DNA of 64,000 bases from Eriocheir sinensis (Eukaryota > Arthropoda > Malacostraca > Decapoda > Varunidae). Location of the stretch: contig NC_066531.1 of assembly GCF_024679095.1 (NCBI RefSeq), positions 7,340,742 to 7,404,741 on the forward strand. The letters are read 5' to 3'. Position numbers and translations under genes: made by a program. Shown here piece after piece: positions 49,956 to 62,204 of this stretch. The notes beneath the pieces are model-generated. The model was not told the DNA's origin. It made no database searches and saw only the letters and a program-made list of their open reading frames with translations. Numbering within the stretch: position 1 is the stretch's first letter; every line of letters starts with the position of its first letter.

Positions 49956-51979
49956 AGACATCAAAACTGCAATTCTTAAAGAAGACGGTCTGCCGTCTGC
50001 GCCGGCAGGTGAGGCAGCTCAAAGCTCAGGCCATTACCACTCCTGGGCAGTTTTTGGCCAAAGCCAGCAATTTCCTTGATCAAAAAGTGGTGGATTTTTT
50101 CAAAGGACAGGTTCAACATGCTGCAAGATCTAAGCCTGGTAGGAGATATGGGGTACAAGAGAGGAGGTTTGCTCTGGCCTTGTACTATCAAAGTCCAAAG
50201 GCTTATCGATTTCTCAGCACAGTATTTCATTTGCCTTCAGTTTCAACACTTCACTCATGGCTCAGGGGTATTTCACTAAATGTTGGCTGGAGCAAACAAA
50301 CTCTGACAGCCCTGAAGAAAAGAGCACAGGCTTTGTCAAAAGAATATACACTTTGTGGGATTGCATTTGATGCCATGAGTATTAAAGAATCATTGCATTT
50401 TGACAAAGCCTCTGATTCTATCATAGGAAGGGAGGATTTCGGAGAGCATGGGAAGAGTTTGAAACCAGCAAATCATGCACCCGTGTTCGTGGTTAAGGGC
50501 TTATTGAAAAAATGGAAACTTGTTTTAGGATGTTTCTTTTATTCGGGAGGGATTAAAACTTGTAAAATCAGGGAACTCTATGAAACAGCAATAAAAAAAA
50601 GTCAAGGACACGGGACACAGAGTTATGTTTACAGTTTGTGATCAAGAGGGAGTGCATCGTTCCTTGTTCCAGACTCTTGGCATGACAACTGAAAATCCTT
50701 CCTTTACAGTCGATGGTGAGAAGGTTCACTTCTTTTTTTTGATTCTCCACATCTTTTGAAAAGCCTGATGAACACACTTCTCAAATATGATATTAAAATT
50801 GGAGAAAATAAAATTTCATGGGATCACATAAAAAAGTTTTTTGAAAAAGATCAGCAACAAAGTATTAGACTTGCTCCTAAATTGAGCAGCAAACATATGT
50901 GTGGTGAAGGCTTTTCAAAAATGCGTGTCAATCTTGCTGCCCAAGTGATGAGTCATACTGTGGCGGCAGGAATTTTCGTTCATTCAACATCAGGAATGCT
51001 ACCACAGAAAGCCATCTATACTGCAGAATTCATAGATAAGGTGGACATTTGTTTGATTGTTTCAATAGTTCATCCATTTACAATTATAGAGATGCCCTTA
51101 CTGCCATTACTTCAAATTCATGTCATATGAAAATCATAAAAGAGACTAAAGATTACTTGTTGTCATTAAAGGTCTGTGATCCACCTCATGTACGCATTCA
51201 CTGTGTAAATGGCTGGCTCATCAACTTGACAGCACTTGATGCTCTGTGGCAAGATCTGCAGAGTTATCAAATAAAGTACCTCCTCACTCGGCGATTAAAT
51301 CAGGACTGTCTTGAAAATCTGTTTGCCAGACTGAGGGTTAGATTTGGGAACTGTGACCATCCCACTGCCTACAATTTTATGAAGGGCCTCAAGTCAGTAA
51401 TGACCAATTATTATTCACAAGTTCCCCAGACAAGTAACTGTGAGGCAGATGAGTCATACTTCCTTGACGTAACCTCAAACTGTGATGCAGATTTGCCCCC
51501 TTCAGATACTGACTCGGACAATGAGGAGTCAGTAGCAAGCATGCCACCTGCAAAATGTAGTTGGCTGGACTTGTAAAAAAAATTTTGAAAAAACATAATT
51601 GTCAACTTTGCAGGGAGCATCTGTTGGATGTAAAATAACAACTTGACAACATAAATTTATGTTGTTATTTTAAAGCCTTTTATAACAATCCAGATATCCC
51701 ATTTGGGGGACTCTCTGTGCCCAGTGATAGTGTTTTTAAACACTTTCATGGAGTTGAAGCCATTCTCCAGGCAACACTGGAGAAGGCAATGTTGGGCACT
51801 AAAGTCTCCCAAATGCTCTTTTCTAAATTAAATAATCATGAATTTCTAAGTCCTCTGCACCTTTGTTCCACCCAGCTAACTGAAAACATTCACCTCATCT
51901 ACATAAAATTAAGGATATACTACAAACTAAAATGGAGGAATAGGGAGCAGACCCATCCCAAAATGAAAAAAAAAAAATA
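49956..51979 (+). pseudogene. P-type transposase catalytic exon with frameshifts
   Basis: From acceptor TTTTCAG the frame reads ETSKLQFLKKTV, GRRYGVQERRFALALYYQSP, PSVSTLHSWLRGI (helix-turn region), GIAFDAMSIKESLHFD (first catalytic Asp), TVCDQEGVHRSLF (second Asp, next frame), DSPHLLKSLMNTLLKY (D-PHL-K-RN-like), LTRRLNQDCLENLFARLRVR (Glu), ILKKHNCQLCREHLLDV (C-x2-C) and GGLSVPSDSVFKHFHGVEAI near the C-terminus. The order is that of P-element/THAP9 transposases. At least four frame changes and one nonsense codon. Confidence 0.85.
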
Positions 51980-52394
51980 GGAAATTAATTAAATTGCAGC
52001 ATTAGTAATAATAATAATCAGGGATATAAATTTACTCATTATATTTATAAGTTTCTTTTACAGCATAATATTTCGGTCTTCAGGATTGATAGTGTGCATG
52101 ATTGTAACAGAATGGTGTGCATGTACGCCAGCTGGGGATGGGTTTTTGTGCCTTATGTTTTCTTCAAGTGATTTTTTTCTAGCTTAATGCATCAATGCTT
52201 TTTCATTGTCTATTGCAACATAATAATCATATATTGCCTGCTTTGCCTATCTCTGAAGCTGAAAATCTATCCTGCATGTGAGGTCTGCTCCGTAGTTTCT
52301 TGCAGCATGTTGAACAAATGTTTTTGATATTAATTGGTATAATAAATTTATTAATTGATTTTGATGGTATTTTGTTTTCAGAAATTATCACAGT
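51980..52394. other. No gene seen
   Basis: AT-rich 3' flank of the P-type gene, without coding signature. Confidence 0.4.
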
Positions 52395-53060
52395 GCCACC
52401 ACTCTTTGGATGTTTGCCATTATTTGGTATTGCTTTTGTTATGCCAAGTAATTTTTTCCATATTTTGCTAAATATTGCAAATAATACACCATTGTTGGTT
52501 TTGCCTGTTATAAATCAGATCTTGTTCAGTTAACAAGCTTTGGGTGTCTGCCACTTTCTCTCCAGTTGTAATGCAAGGAATTATTTATCTGCCCTGCCAG
52601 ATATTGCATGTAACGCACCATTGTTGGTTTTGACCGTTATAAATCAGATCTTTTTCAGTTAAACAAGCTTTGGATGTCTGCCACTTTCTTTCCAGTTGTA
52701 ATGCAAGGAATTATTTATCTTCCCTGCCAGATATTGCATGTAACGCACCATTGTTGGTTTTGCCTGTTATAAATCAGATCTTGTTCAGTTAACAAGCTTT
52801 GGATGTCTGCCACTTTCTTTCCAGTTGTAATGCAAGGAATTATTTATCTGCCCTGCCAGATATTGCATGTAACGCACCATTGTTGGTTTTGACCGTTATA
52901 AATCAGATCTTGTTCAGCTCACAAGCTTTGGATGTCTGCCATTGTTTATTTCAGGTGTAATACTTGGAAACTTTTGTTCTCTGCCCTGCTAAACGGTATG
53001 CAATGCTTTATTGTGGATTTTGCCTGTTATAATCTATCTTGTTCAGGTAACAAGCTTTTG
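52395..53060 (+). repeat. 129 bp satellite, five tandem units
   Basis: CAAGCTTTGGRTGTCTGCC starts units at 52534, 52664, 52793, 52923 and 53051 (spacing 128-130 bp); a more diverged unit precedes at about 52400. Middle units are over 93% identical. Each contains CTTTCTTTCCAG, a splice-acceptor-like string. A detached copy is at 54040-54190. Confidence 0.95.
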
Positions 53061-53209
53061 GTGTCTGCCTTACCTAATATGTGCTGCAGTGACACTTGGC
53101 TGGGTTTCATGATGTGAAATACAGCATATAATTTCATCACATGGCTGGCATCATTGATGTGGCGTCCAGGAGTAATCTTGTTTGTACTATAGCATGTTAT
53201 GATTTTTTC

Positions 53210-53416
<207 letters not shown>

Positions 53417-53419
53417 ATT

Positions 53420-54039
53420 TTTTTGTTTTGTTTGTTTTGTTTTTTGACAAAATATAATGCCAGTTGATATTCTTGACTAATGCCTTGTAAACCTTGTGAA
53501 AAATAATGCTTATTTTTGGGGGGAGACAGAGTGGTTTGTTGAATTGGCTAGTTCAAGGAGCTTCATTTCAAATGATTGTGTTACATCCAACTTTAATGTG
53601 TGCTAAAAACAAATATTATTTTACTGTTCCTGCAACAAATGCTACTTGTTTACTGATGTAGCCCTTGAAAAACAAATCGCTCTTTGCCCTGTAATTTGGT
53701 ATGTCACATACTGCAGCATAACTTTCCTGCTATTTTCTTACACTTTTAGTTGCCGGTTTTTGTCTCATTTGCTTTCATCATAATATGTGCCTCCACTACA
53801 TAGTTGTGCCTACCGAGCTTAATATCTTCAGGACACTGGCTGATGCCAAGGTCAGAGCTTGTGAGATCATACTGTGTCCTACAATCCATTTTTACTTCCA
53901 TGCCCAGCTGTCTCCCAAGACCACCAAGTTATTGCATTCCATTAAAGACAACTCATGTGTTACCTTCTTGATATCCTCCATCATGTATGTCAGCATCTTT
54001 TATGGTGCTTTTATAATGATGTGCCTTGCAACTTTTATA
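53420..54039. other. No gene seen
   Basis: A 100-codon ORF (53785-54087) has no family signature. It includes an Ile/Met/Phe-rich hydrophobic end, and its 3' end runs into the detached satellite unit. Confidence 0.4.
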
Positions 54040-54190
54040 CAGTTATTATTGCATGTAATACACCATAGTAGATTTTGCCTGTTATAAATCAGATCATGTT
54101 CATTTAACAAGCTTTGGGTGTCTGCCATTGTTTATTTCAGCTGTAATGCTTAGCTTTTGTTATCTGCCCTGCCAAACAGTGCACAATGCT
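54040..54190 (+). repeat. Detached unit of the 129 bp satellite
   Basis: GCATGTAATACACCATAG...GTTATAAATCAGATCATGTTC then CAAGCTTTGGGTGTCTGCC (54108) matches the satellite; it lies about 1 kb from the main array. Confidence 0.88.
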
Positions 54191-54322
54191 GCTTGCCATT
54201 ATGTGGCAGTATGATATTTTTACTCAGCTAAGAGCATGTTGCAAAGGCATTGTAGTAATCATAGTAGAATGTTGTATGCTTTGCTTGTATTTGAAGCACT
54301 GGATATATTTGCTACACACACA

Positions 54323-54326
<4 letters not shown>

Positions 54327-54417
<91 letters not shown>
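54327..54417. repeat. (AT)n microsatellite
   Basis: Pure TA repeat preceded by CACACAC. Confidence 0.97.
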
Positions 54418-54421
<4 letters not shown>

Positions 54422-55014
54422 CTTTTCACACCTTATATTTTCCTTAAATAACAAATTGATATAGTGTAAATAATATTAATAAAACATAAGAGCAAATATA
54501 TTTTTCTTTACCCCATTCGTAAATCATTTTACAATAATGAAAATAACAAGTAAAGGCTGGATAGGGTGCTGTGGCAGGTACTTTAAAAATAGTAAAGCTA
54601 CCCCTAAAAAATGACGTTTTTGGTGAGCTGCAATAGATGGCGCTACTTCCGCACGCCCGAGGAATTACCACATACCACTATCTCTTCGTATATAGTCTCT
54701 TTGACTCACACCCTCCCTGCGATCCGGCACGAGAGGAATGACAAATGTCAAAATTTACGGAGAAAAAAAAATATTATAATGCAAATTTTACTACATACAA
54801 GCACTGACTGATACAGCGTGTGTTGGCGCGCGAGTCAGGCTATGACGCAATAACACGGGCCATTTAAATATGGCTTCCAGGGGTGAGGGACTTTAATTTT
54901 ACGAAAACAAACCTCACCACATGGCATTTTTGGCTATCTCGGCCATGCTGGGCGAAAAAAAACATTCGTCCGATTTTAAATATATTCGTCAAAAAATACC
55001 CTTAGTCGCCCCCC
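54418..55014. other. No gene seen
   Basis: AT-rich to mixed composition, no coding motif. Ends where the GC-rich dispersed repeat begins. Confidence 0.4.
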
Positions 55015-55740
55015 TAAGTTGACTGCTCGGTTGCTCGCCCGTGTCCTGCTATGGGCTGCTACTGGGCGCCCCGTGTCTCCGTCGCTGCTCGCCGGCTGAT
55101 ACCCGTGGCTGTGGCGGAGGCGTCCCTATGTAACAGTCACCGCTCAACTACGTGCTCCTTCCCCTCAGTGCCACGCAAGAAAATGGGCGCTGCAGAGCGG
55201 ACTCAACTTGTAATTTGTTCGTCACTCCGGGGTCACCAATTGTTGGTGGTAACGAGTGTTCTCAAATGCTAATAGGTTCCCGGATAGAGAAGCTCAATAT
55301 CCGTCAGGGTTACTTTATTGGACAAAAATACAACAAGTCAGTGAGACAAACACAACACAAAGAAAAGGTGTTTGTGTGGGTATGCATTTGTGTGAATGTT
55401 GTTTGTGTAGGTTAACATTTAAGTGTTGGTGTATGTGTATAACAATGTGTAACGGTGGCCAACAAAAGGACATAGACGGACAGTCAAAGGTAAACGAGTA
55501 CAAGAAAAGTTAAACATTGAAGACGCGACAAGACAGACTGGCAGACACATAGTGACGAACAAATTACAAGTTGAGTCCGCTCTGCAGCGCCCATTTTCTT
55601 GCGTGTCACTGAGGGGAAGGAGCACGCAGTTGAGCGGTGACTATTACACCTATAACCGCCCGAGTTTGCATCGCTCCTCCCCTCTTAAAGGGCCGCCTTT
55701 GTGCAAAGGCCCTGTCCCCTTTTCAGGAGTAAATCTTCAC
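55015..55740 (+). repeat. GC-rich dispersed repeat, copy 2, split by an insertion
   Basis: The outer parts (55015-55128 and 55649-55740) match 12575-12690 and 12715-12790, including the GCCTTTGTGCAAAGGC hairpin. The middle 520 bp is absent at 12.7 kb. Confidence 0.85.
55129..55648. mobile_element. 520 bp TGTAA..TTACA insertion with ~90 bp inverted arms
   Basis: Ends TGTAACAGTCACCGCTCAAC and its mirror. Arms of about 90 bp (55137-55226 and 55553-55642) are ~95% identical and include GCGCTGCAGAGCGGACTCAA. CCTA flanks both sides (CCCTA|TGTAA...TTACA|CCTAT), a possible 4 bp target duplication. TG..CA ends suggest a solo LTR; the long arms suggest a TIR element. No protein coded. Confidence 0.8.
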
Positions 55741-55844
55741 CAACTAACCAAGATATTCTGAACACAGAGCTTCACTGAGACTGTTTTTCTTTATTAGGTT
55801 ACTTTATTATAATTCATTGGAAATTAAATAGCATCGGTTCTCAT

Positions 55845-56150
55845 ACTTAGCCTACGCAATTGATCCATATCAAAGAAAATGCCTCTTTCATGCTTAGCCT
55901 ACGAAATTGATCCATTTAAAAATAAATATTTATTATTTCATGATTAGCCTACGTAATTGATCCATATAAGAACACAAGAATGTAAGGAGTCTGCAGGAGT
56001 CTGGTTTGCCTATAACCACGAGGCAGCCTTCCTTTCCTTTCCTGTTTCATGCTTAGGCTACGTAATTGATTCATATCAAAGAAAATGCTTTCCTCTTTCA
56101 TGACTAGCCTACGACATTAATCCATATAAAAAAATGCTTTCTTGAAAAGC
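55845..56150 (+). repeat. Minisatellite, ~45-55 bp units, five copies
   Basis: Units begin TTTCATGMTTAGCCTACG and continue AATTGATCCATATCAAAGAA. Copies near 55849, 55892, 55940, 56047 and 56100, with an unrelated ~45 bp stretch between the third and fourth. Confidence 0.88.
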
Positions 56151-56599
56151 CAATATAATTTTCATCCATATGAAATAAATTGAGCGATAAAAAAATAACT
56201 ATAAAAAAGCTACTTTCTTTCTGACTGGGAGGGGGGCATTCATCATTCATGTCATTAGAAAGGGAAACAGTCTGCAGTCCACTGTCTCCCATAAGTGGCG
56301 GTGAGAGACTGCGGGTCTGCGAGTGCTTCCACATCCAATATCTTAAATTCCTTTAACCTCTAGTAAAATTTCCTTAGATTTCCTTGACCTCAATCCAACA
56401 TTTCTTTATATTTTCCCTAACTTTCTTAGGTATAATTTTTTTAATTTCTTTTCATTCAAGCTAAACAGCGGTAGTCACATAAAAGTACTATTTGTTTTCT
56501 TTAATTGTTTAATTAATTGTTTAACAATTAATTATTAATTCTAAAATTTCCTAAAAATAATTCATAAAATAATTAACATCTTGTTTAGTGTAAATAAAT

Positions 56600-57400
56600 A
56601 AATCCTACATGCCAACTGAAATAAGTATTCTTTCTCTTTGGTACAATAAGACTATAAAAATATATGTTCCTTTCACATAAATTACACAATTCCCATAGAC
56701 AGACCACTGCAACACTGAACTCCAGTGTTACAGAGGTCCATGCTATATCCTACATGCCGACTTATAATACACACTCTTCTCTTAGGTGCAATTAATAAGA
56801 CTATGAAAATCTATCAGCAATCGCGAATAAGAGCAGCGGAAATTATCTACATGAGGGGTGCCTGTGGTGTGTCAAGGTGGGAGAGAGTACTGAGGTTACG
56901 TATGGAAGGTTCGGTATGAGTGAAACCGCAGTGGGAATGGAATGTGGAGTGGTTGAATGGGTGAAGCGAAAAACACTGAGATGGTACGGACATGTGAGGA
57001 GAATGAATGAATGTGACTTTGCAAGGAGGGTATATGAGAGCGCAATTGAGGGGGGAGGAGTTAGGGGAGGCCACCAATGAAGTGGATAAATAGAGTGGAA
57101 GAATACTGGAGGGAGAGACAGGGTGTGAGAAGGATGGAATGTGCTAAGAGAGCCTGAACAGGGAGACCTGGGGACAACTCTGCCGTGGCCACTTCCTTGG
57201 GGGAAGTTCCCGTGAGGGAATGAGGCGTCAGGGATATAGATAGAAATAGACAGATAGATGAAAATCTATATTCTTTGGTATAAATAAATATACTGTATCC
57301 TACATGCCAAAAATTAAATTTTCTTCTCTTTAGGCATTGTTGCAATAAACAAAACTACAAATATAAAATATATACTCCTGTCACAAAGGTAACACAACAC
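56600..57400 (+). repeat. Three copies of a ~95 bp AT-rich repeat
   Basis: ATCCTACATGCCRA...TTCTCTTTRGG...AATAARACTAYRAAAAT...CCTNTCACA occurs at 56603, 56745 and 57296. The second copy is split by an RTE insertion. Confidence 0.75.
56815..57257 (+). mobile_element. RTE-like LINE 3' end with 12 bp target duplication
   Basis: Flanked by ATGAAAATCTAT on both sides (56803-56814, 57258-57269). The coding part reads QQSRIRAAEIIYMRGACG, a frameshift near 56880, then MSETAVGMECGVVEWVKRKT, LRWYGHVRRMNECDFARRVY and, after another frame change, PMKWINRVEEYWRERQ. The 3' end is GATA-rich (GATATAGATAGAAATAGACA), an RTE-like tail. 5' truncated at the QQSR position. Confidence 0.88.
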
Positions 57401-57481
57401 AACTTTACTCTCTGGCAGAGTCTGACCCTCCCCATCTCTTTCCTTATATGGTATACCAACAGTGATACTCAATTGTAAACA

Positions 57482-59568
57482 TTATTTTTCCTTGAAACCA
57501 CTTAGGAATAGTTTTCTGATATTTGAACATTCATCATTATCTGCACTGGCTTTCATTTTGCTGTGAAGTCTAAGCATACTAGGTGGTGGATCTATGACTG
57601 CAGCCTGATGTTGACCTTTTCTCTGGAAAGCTGTCTTTGCTGTAATTAGACCAAGTAAGCTTTCATTCTTAAGTGATGCTCGATGGTCGTTCTTAATCAG
57701 TTTCAGCTGACTAAACAATCTTTCTACAGCTGCATTTGAGTAAGGGAGAGAGAACAATAGTGAAACCATCCTGCTGAGCTGTGGATACTGTGCATTCCCT
57801 GCTATATTTTTGGCTTCAAAAACTGATTGCCAAAACACACTGTGATCTAAACTTTTTGACACACTAGAACTCATGGATAGTTGTCTCCATTCAAGGTATG
57901 TTTGCTGCAGGTCAACAACACCCTTCAAGTATGGCAGCCTTTCAAAAATAGGGGACAGTGAAGGAAGAGTTAGATTTTGGGCTACCTCAGGAGATAGGCA
58001 AGATAAAAAATCAAAATTTCCAATGTTATCAAATCTAGAGAGAATCTGCCCTACACATTCTCTTAGAAAATCTCTGCAGTGGGAATAAAACACTTTTACA
58101 TGAGGATGATCATATCCAAGTTCTCTGACTATGCTCTGTACAGTACTAGTTGCTGCTAATCCAATATATACCTGGTGATTGGGCAAGTATTGCTCTTTGT
58201 TATCTACATCAATTTTTTCAACATCTCTGCTTTTGATATACTCAGTTTTCATGAAATCAGAGCACATACCAGTTACAAGAGTAGTTAGCTCTTTCCTCAA
58301 TAAATGAAGTAGTGGAAGAGAGCTCTGAAAAAGTGTGTTAAAGGCTGCAAGTCTACCCAGATTGAAGGCCAAAAACTCCAAATATGCTAGAGTAAACTGG
58401 TTATTTAAGCTCCTCATAATTGTGTCATGCACATTAGTAGGATCTTCAAGACCAATCTGAGTGAAGTAGAGTTTCAGAGCCTCATATTGCTCCAACAGTC
58501 TGTCACACATTTTCATTGAAAGCCAGCGTGTCTGTCCTGGCTTCAAAGTTTGTGTTGCTTAATATTGAAAAAATCTTGGAACTCATGAAAAGCTTTAGTT
58601 CTGAGAGATGAGAGACTGAAATGAGAATATACATTCCTGCACAGATCTTCAAGTGACTTGGGTAGTTTTAGTGAAGCATTGGATGCACACAAATGAATTA
58701 AATGGCAGGAAAACTTAACTGGAAGAATCCAAGGATGATCTTTGATTAACAGCTGTGAAACTGAATGATTCTTCCCAAACATGACATTACAAGTATCTGC
58801 ACAAAATCCAATTACATTTTCAATTGGGATAGACATTTCATTCAGGCAGCTCTTAATACTGTCATAGATGGTAGTTGCTTTCCCATTAGGTAGTTCAATG
58901 AGACTAATGAATACATACACAACTTTAAATTCACTCTCATCAAAATACATTCCCAATAGGGCTAACTGTGATGCAGTTGAGAGGTCTGTTGTCTCATCAA
59001 CTATGAGAGAAAACTTGTGTTTTTGGAGTAACTCAATATTTTCTTTCATGAAGTGAAATCCTAGTACTTGTGTAAGTGTATTAGTGGCTTTCTGTTTCCC
59101 CAATGAAACTTTCTTTAGGGTAGGATCTGATGGAAATATACTTCTAAGAAAAGGTATCATTTCTTCACACATAGAAATAGGGAGATTGTTTTCTACTAAA
59201 AAGCTACAAATTTTGATTTCCATTTTTGCAGCTGCACTTGAACCTAATAGAGCTAAGGCAGTGGGCTAACAATGAGCAGATTCTCTACTAATTTTCATAG
59301 AATTCTGGTGAGATTTACTAGCTTCATGACGTTTAATTGCAGTTTTTGCACATGTAATTTTTGCATTGCACACTTTACAGTATGGTACATCAATTCCATT
59401 GATGTTTTTCTTCTGAAGCCATGCATTAAATTGTTGATTACTAAGCCAAGAATTGCAAAACATTTGTTTATATATTTTCTTTTTCTTTAGCTTTGGTCCC
59501 TTTTGAGCTGTCTCCTTGTCTGTTTCATATTCACTGCTGCTTCCAGAATTGGAAGCCATCTTTACCAA
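57482..59568 (-). pseudogene. BED-finger hAT transposase, one stop and one frameshift
   Basis: The reading starts at ATG 59568 or 59559 (MASNSGSSSEYETDKE). A BED-type finger follows (VPYCKVCNAKI...AIKRHEASKSH). TAG at 59266-59268 interrupts the frame, which then continues open to 58543: SLIVDETTDLSTASQLALLG (first Asp), VIGFCADTCNVMFG (second Asp), FSCHLIHLCASNA (CHxxH). A one-base loss near 58545 shifts to ORF 58546-57482: KPGQTRWLSMKMCDRL, then the C-terminal dimerisation block LLFSLPYSNAAVERLFSQLK (Glu) and RASLKNESLLGLI. hAT transposases cut and paste with 8 bp duplications. All three acidic residues survive, so it died recently. Confidence 0.92.
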
Positions 59569-59639
59569 CCCTGGTGGAATAAAAAAGAAAAAAAATCATA
59601 ATAATTGGGGTAAAACTGTCATAAGTATTTAAAAAAAAA

Positions 59640-59800
59640 TTTTTTCACAGTCTAGTCAACTGCTGGTAGATTAAAGCCCCCCAAGATGACCACTTCTCTG
59701 TTTGAACAGAACTCAGTTAGAAAGTTAACCAGGTGATAATTTTCCTGTTGATAGTAAGATGGTGGTCTGTCAACAACAATGACATGTAAACTAAAGCGCC
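59640..59800 (-). pseudogene. LINE endonuclease scrap
   Basis: The minus frame reads VIVVDRPPSYYQQENYHLVN and FLTEFCSNREVVILGGFNLP, matching the YRPP and GDFN blocks of LINE endonucleases (GDFN is GGFN here). Confidence 0.65.
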
Positions 59801-59950
59801 TATCACACTGGGCACTTTTTCCTCCGACCTCCGACAAATCGGCGGTACCGCCTACCTCCAGCACTTTTTCCGCCGACTGTCGGAGCAAATTTGCAGCCCG
59901 TACCATTCGGGAAAAAGTCGAAGGAAGGCGGAAGAAACTACCGAGTCAAA
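59797..59950 (+). repeat. GCGCCTATCACACTGGGCAC-led segment, possible transposon tip
   Basis: The start resembles 'cctatcacactgg' tips of PIF/Harbinger-like MITEs. Internal words TCCGACCTCCGACAAATCGG and TTTTTCCGCCGACTGTCGGA form short inverted pairs. No partner end is found up to 62 kb. Confidence 0.4.
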
Positions 59951-60132
59951 TGACATCCTGTAAACATTACTGAAAAAAATAAACTATTTGCCATGGTTAA
60001 TGTATTTATTGCACATTTTGGAGTAACATATGGAACATAAATAGACAGTATTACAAACAAAACACAACTTTATGGTGTAAGAACATAGGCTTTCAGTTGA
60101 CTTCGCGGGGAACCAAACAATAACAAACTCAC

Positions 60133-61843
60133 ATGGCGACCACTGCATCATCAACCATGGCTTGTAAAGGGCGTGTGATTTGGAGCAGGGAAGCAGAGAC
60201 AACCCTCATAGAAGCAGTGAGGGAGCATCCAGTATTGTGGGATCCTGCACACACCCAATATAAGTGCAAAGGACTCAGGCGGAGCTTGTTCACAGCAGTG
60301 GCAGACACCCTAAAGTCATTCTACCCACAACTTGGCACATTCACTGCTGGTAAGTTAGAGATATATGTATCCTTATGTTGTTACCATATTCATTCCCTCT
60401 CAAAGAAGGCTACATTACCACAAGGGTTAGGGTATGCTGGCAAAGAAGGTTTCTTGGGTGTTACTTTACAAATACTCTAGCACAGCCAATCTATTCTGTC
60501 ACTAATTTCCAGTGTTTATGTGTGGTAAACACAATTATGATCATCAGTTTTACCAGAAGTCATTAATACTATTTCCTTCTCCCCACACAAGCAAACTTTC
60601 GGACATATGAACATTTTCTTTAGGTGGCCATGGGGGTGGGCATTATATTTGCACTCATTAGTCAATACATATTAATTACTGTTTCTTCAGAATATTAATG
60701 TCCAGCAGTAATGATAGCCTTAATTGTGTTCTAAACATAGCAAACAGTAGGGAAATTTGAATTTTGTTTGGAAAGGCTGAGTTTGTTTACATAGAAATGT
60801 ACCTTTTTGGGGTGAGGGGTAGCAATAAAGATTAATTTATATGACTTGTTCTCCCGTAGTACAGGGTAGCCAAAAGCCTATTCTAGGGTCACTAACCTGA
60901 CCTTATATATTTACAACACTGCCTACTAACAAGGTGTTTGTGTTTCTACTAAACATTATTTTACAGCATGACACTTCACTTCACTTCGTATTTTATACTA
61001 TCATAAATTGTTATCTTTTTCAGATGACGTCCGCAAGAAGTTTGGGAATCTCAAGGAGTACTACGCGAGAGAAAAGAAACACGTGAAACATAGTGGGGAC
61101 AGGCGACAAATTACCGAAGTGGGAGTTGTACCCCTTGTTAGAATTCCTTGAGAGGTGCACCGAGTACACCTCAACCTGTGACAACCTCACACAAACTACT
61201 TTCAATGTAAGCAAAGAATGTCACATACTGAACTTTTTTTCTTTCTTTTCATAGTTTTGAAAGATAAATGTAATTATATTCCAGTGCATGCTTTTTGGTC
61301 TTCCTCAAGAAATTATGTTGCAACTTCACTTTCCATTTCTTAAATATTTCCTTATAATATACCTTTATTACTATAGGTATTGCAATCTAGCTCTTATTTT
61401 GTATCGTTCCTATTTACATTTTCTCCTTATGTTATTTAATGTATTCCTTCATGTGTCTTATCAACCATTAACAAATATAGGCGCAACAAATTAAATTGCA
61501 ATATTTGATGTTGCAGGACAGTGTGTTACCCGCATCTGTGGTCCTGTCGGTTGATAACCCAGACATTGAGGGCAGCGCTTCGGGGAGAGCCATCGACAGG
61601 GACGAGGTGGCATGTAATCCTGACACGCTTCCCCATGCAGACAACTTAAGCACAGCATCGCCGCAGCGCACTACTATTAGAGGTGCATCAGGGGATGAAG
61701 AGCCACCCACCACTCAAAACCAAAGGAAGCGTAAGAGGGGATCAAGTTATCCCCCAAATGACGCTGAGAATTCTGTCTTCTGGGACAAAATAAATGAAGT
61801 TTTAAGGGGGGTTTATACCCGAATAATTAAAAAAAAAAATTAA
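60133..61843 (+). pseudogene. MADF-domain gene, three exons, one frameshift
   Basis: Exon 1 60133-60349 (donor GCTG|GTAAGT): VIWSREAETTLIEAVREHPV, LWDPAHTQYKCKGLRRSLF and AVADTLKSFYPQLG, the first helices of a MADF domain. Exon 2 61024-61206 (acceptor TTTTTCAG, phase 1): DDVRKKFGNLKEYYAREKKH, then after a one-base insertion near 61115 KWELYPLLEFLERCTEY, the third MADF helix with its Trp. Exon 3 61517-61843 (phase 0): DSVLPASVVLSVDNPDIEG, an acidic Ser/Thr-rich linker, basic NQRKRKRGSSY, and AENSVFWDKINEVLRGVYTR. MADF proteins bind DNA as regulators or as transposase partners. The single frameshift may be a reading error, so this could be a live gene. Confidence 0.72.
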
Positions 61844-62204
61844 AAATTTTTATTCGCTTATTGGAGGCTAATATGACCGGCCTTTAATTCCCAGCAATGT
61901 TTAAAGGCCGCGTGACAGTTTAAAGGTCCCAACTGTCAGTTTAAAAGGCTGCCCAGCTGTCAGATCTGTCAAATACCTTTAAAAATCGTGAATACAGTAA
62001 TTTTTCTCGAAAATTACGCAAAAAAAAAAGTTTATTTTAGTCTCACCTCCTTTACATACGTTTTCTCAAAGCTATCCCTTTGAGAGAACGGGATTGTGAC
62101 CTGTGAAGAGGAAGGAGAAGCCACAGAAGCTGATAAGGAGTTTGTTTACAAGCTTGTGAAGGACATTTACTGTGTTTTTCTGCTCTCTACCTATATTTTC
62201 GAGG
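61844..62204. other. Intergenic; GTTTAAAGGC words repeated
   Basis: 61900-61980 has three GTTTAAARGG/CAGTTTAAA words and CAGCTGTCAGATCTGTC, a small imperfect repeat. No gene. Confidence 0.4.

Noticed and set aside
52395..53060. CRISPR-like repeat array
   Set aside because: Whole 129 bp units are homologous with no spacers, so it is a satellite.
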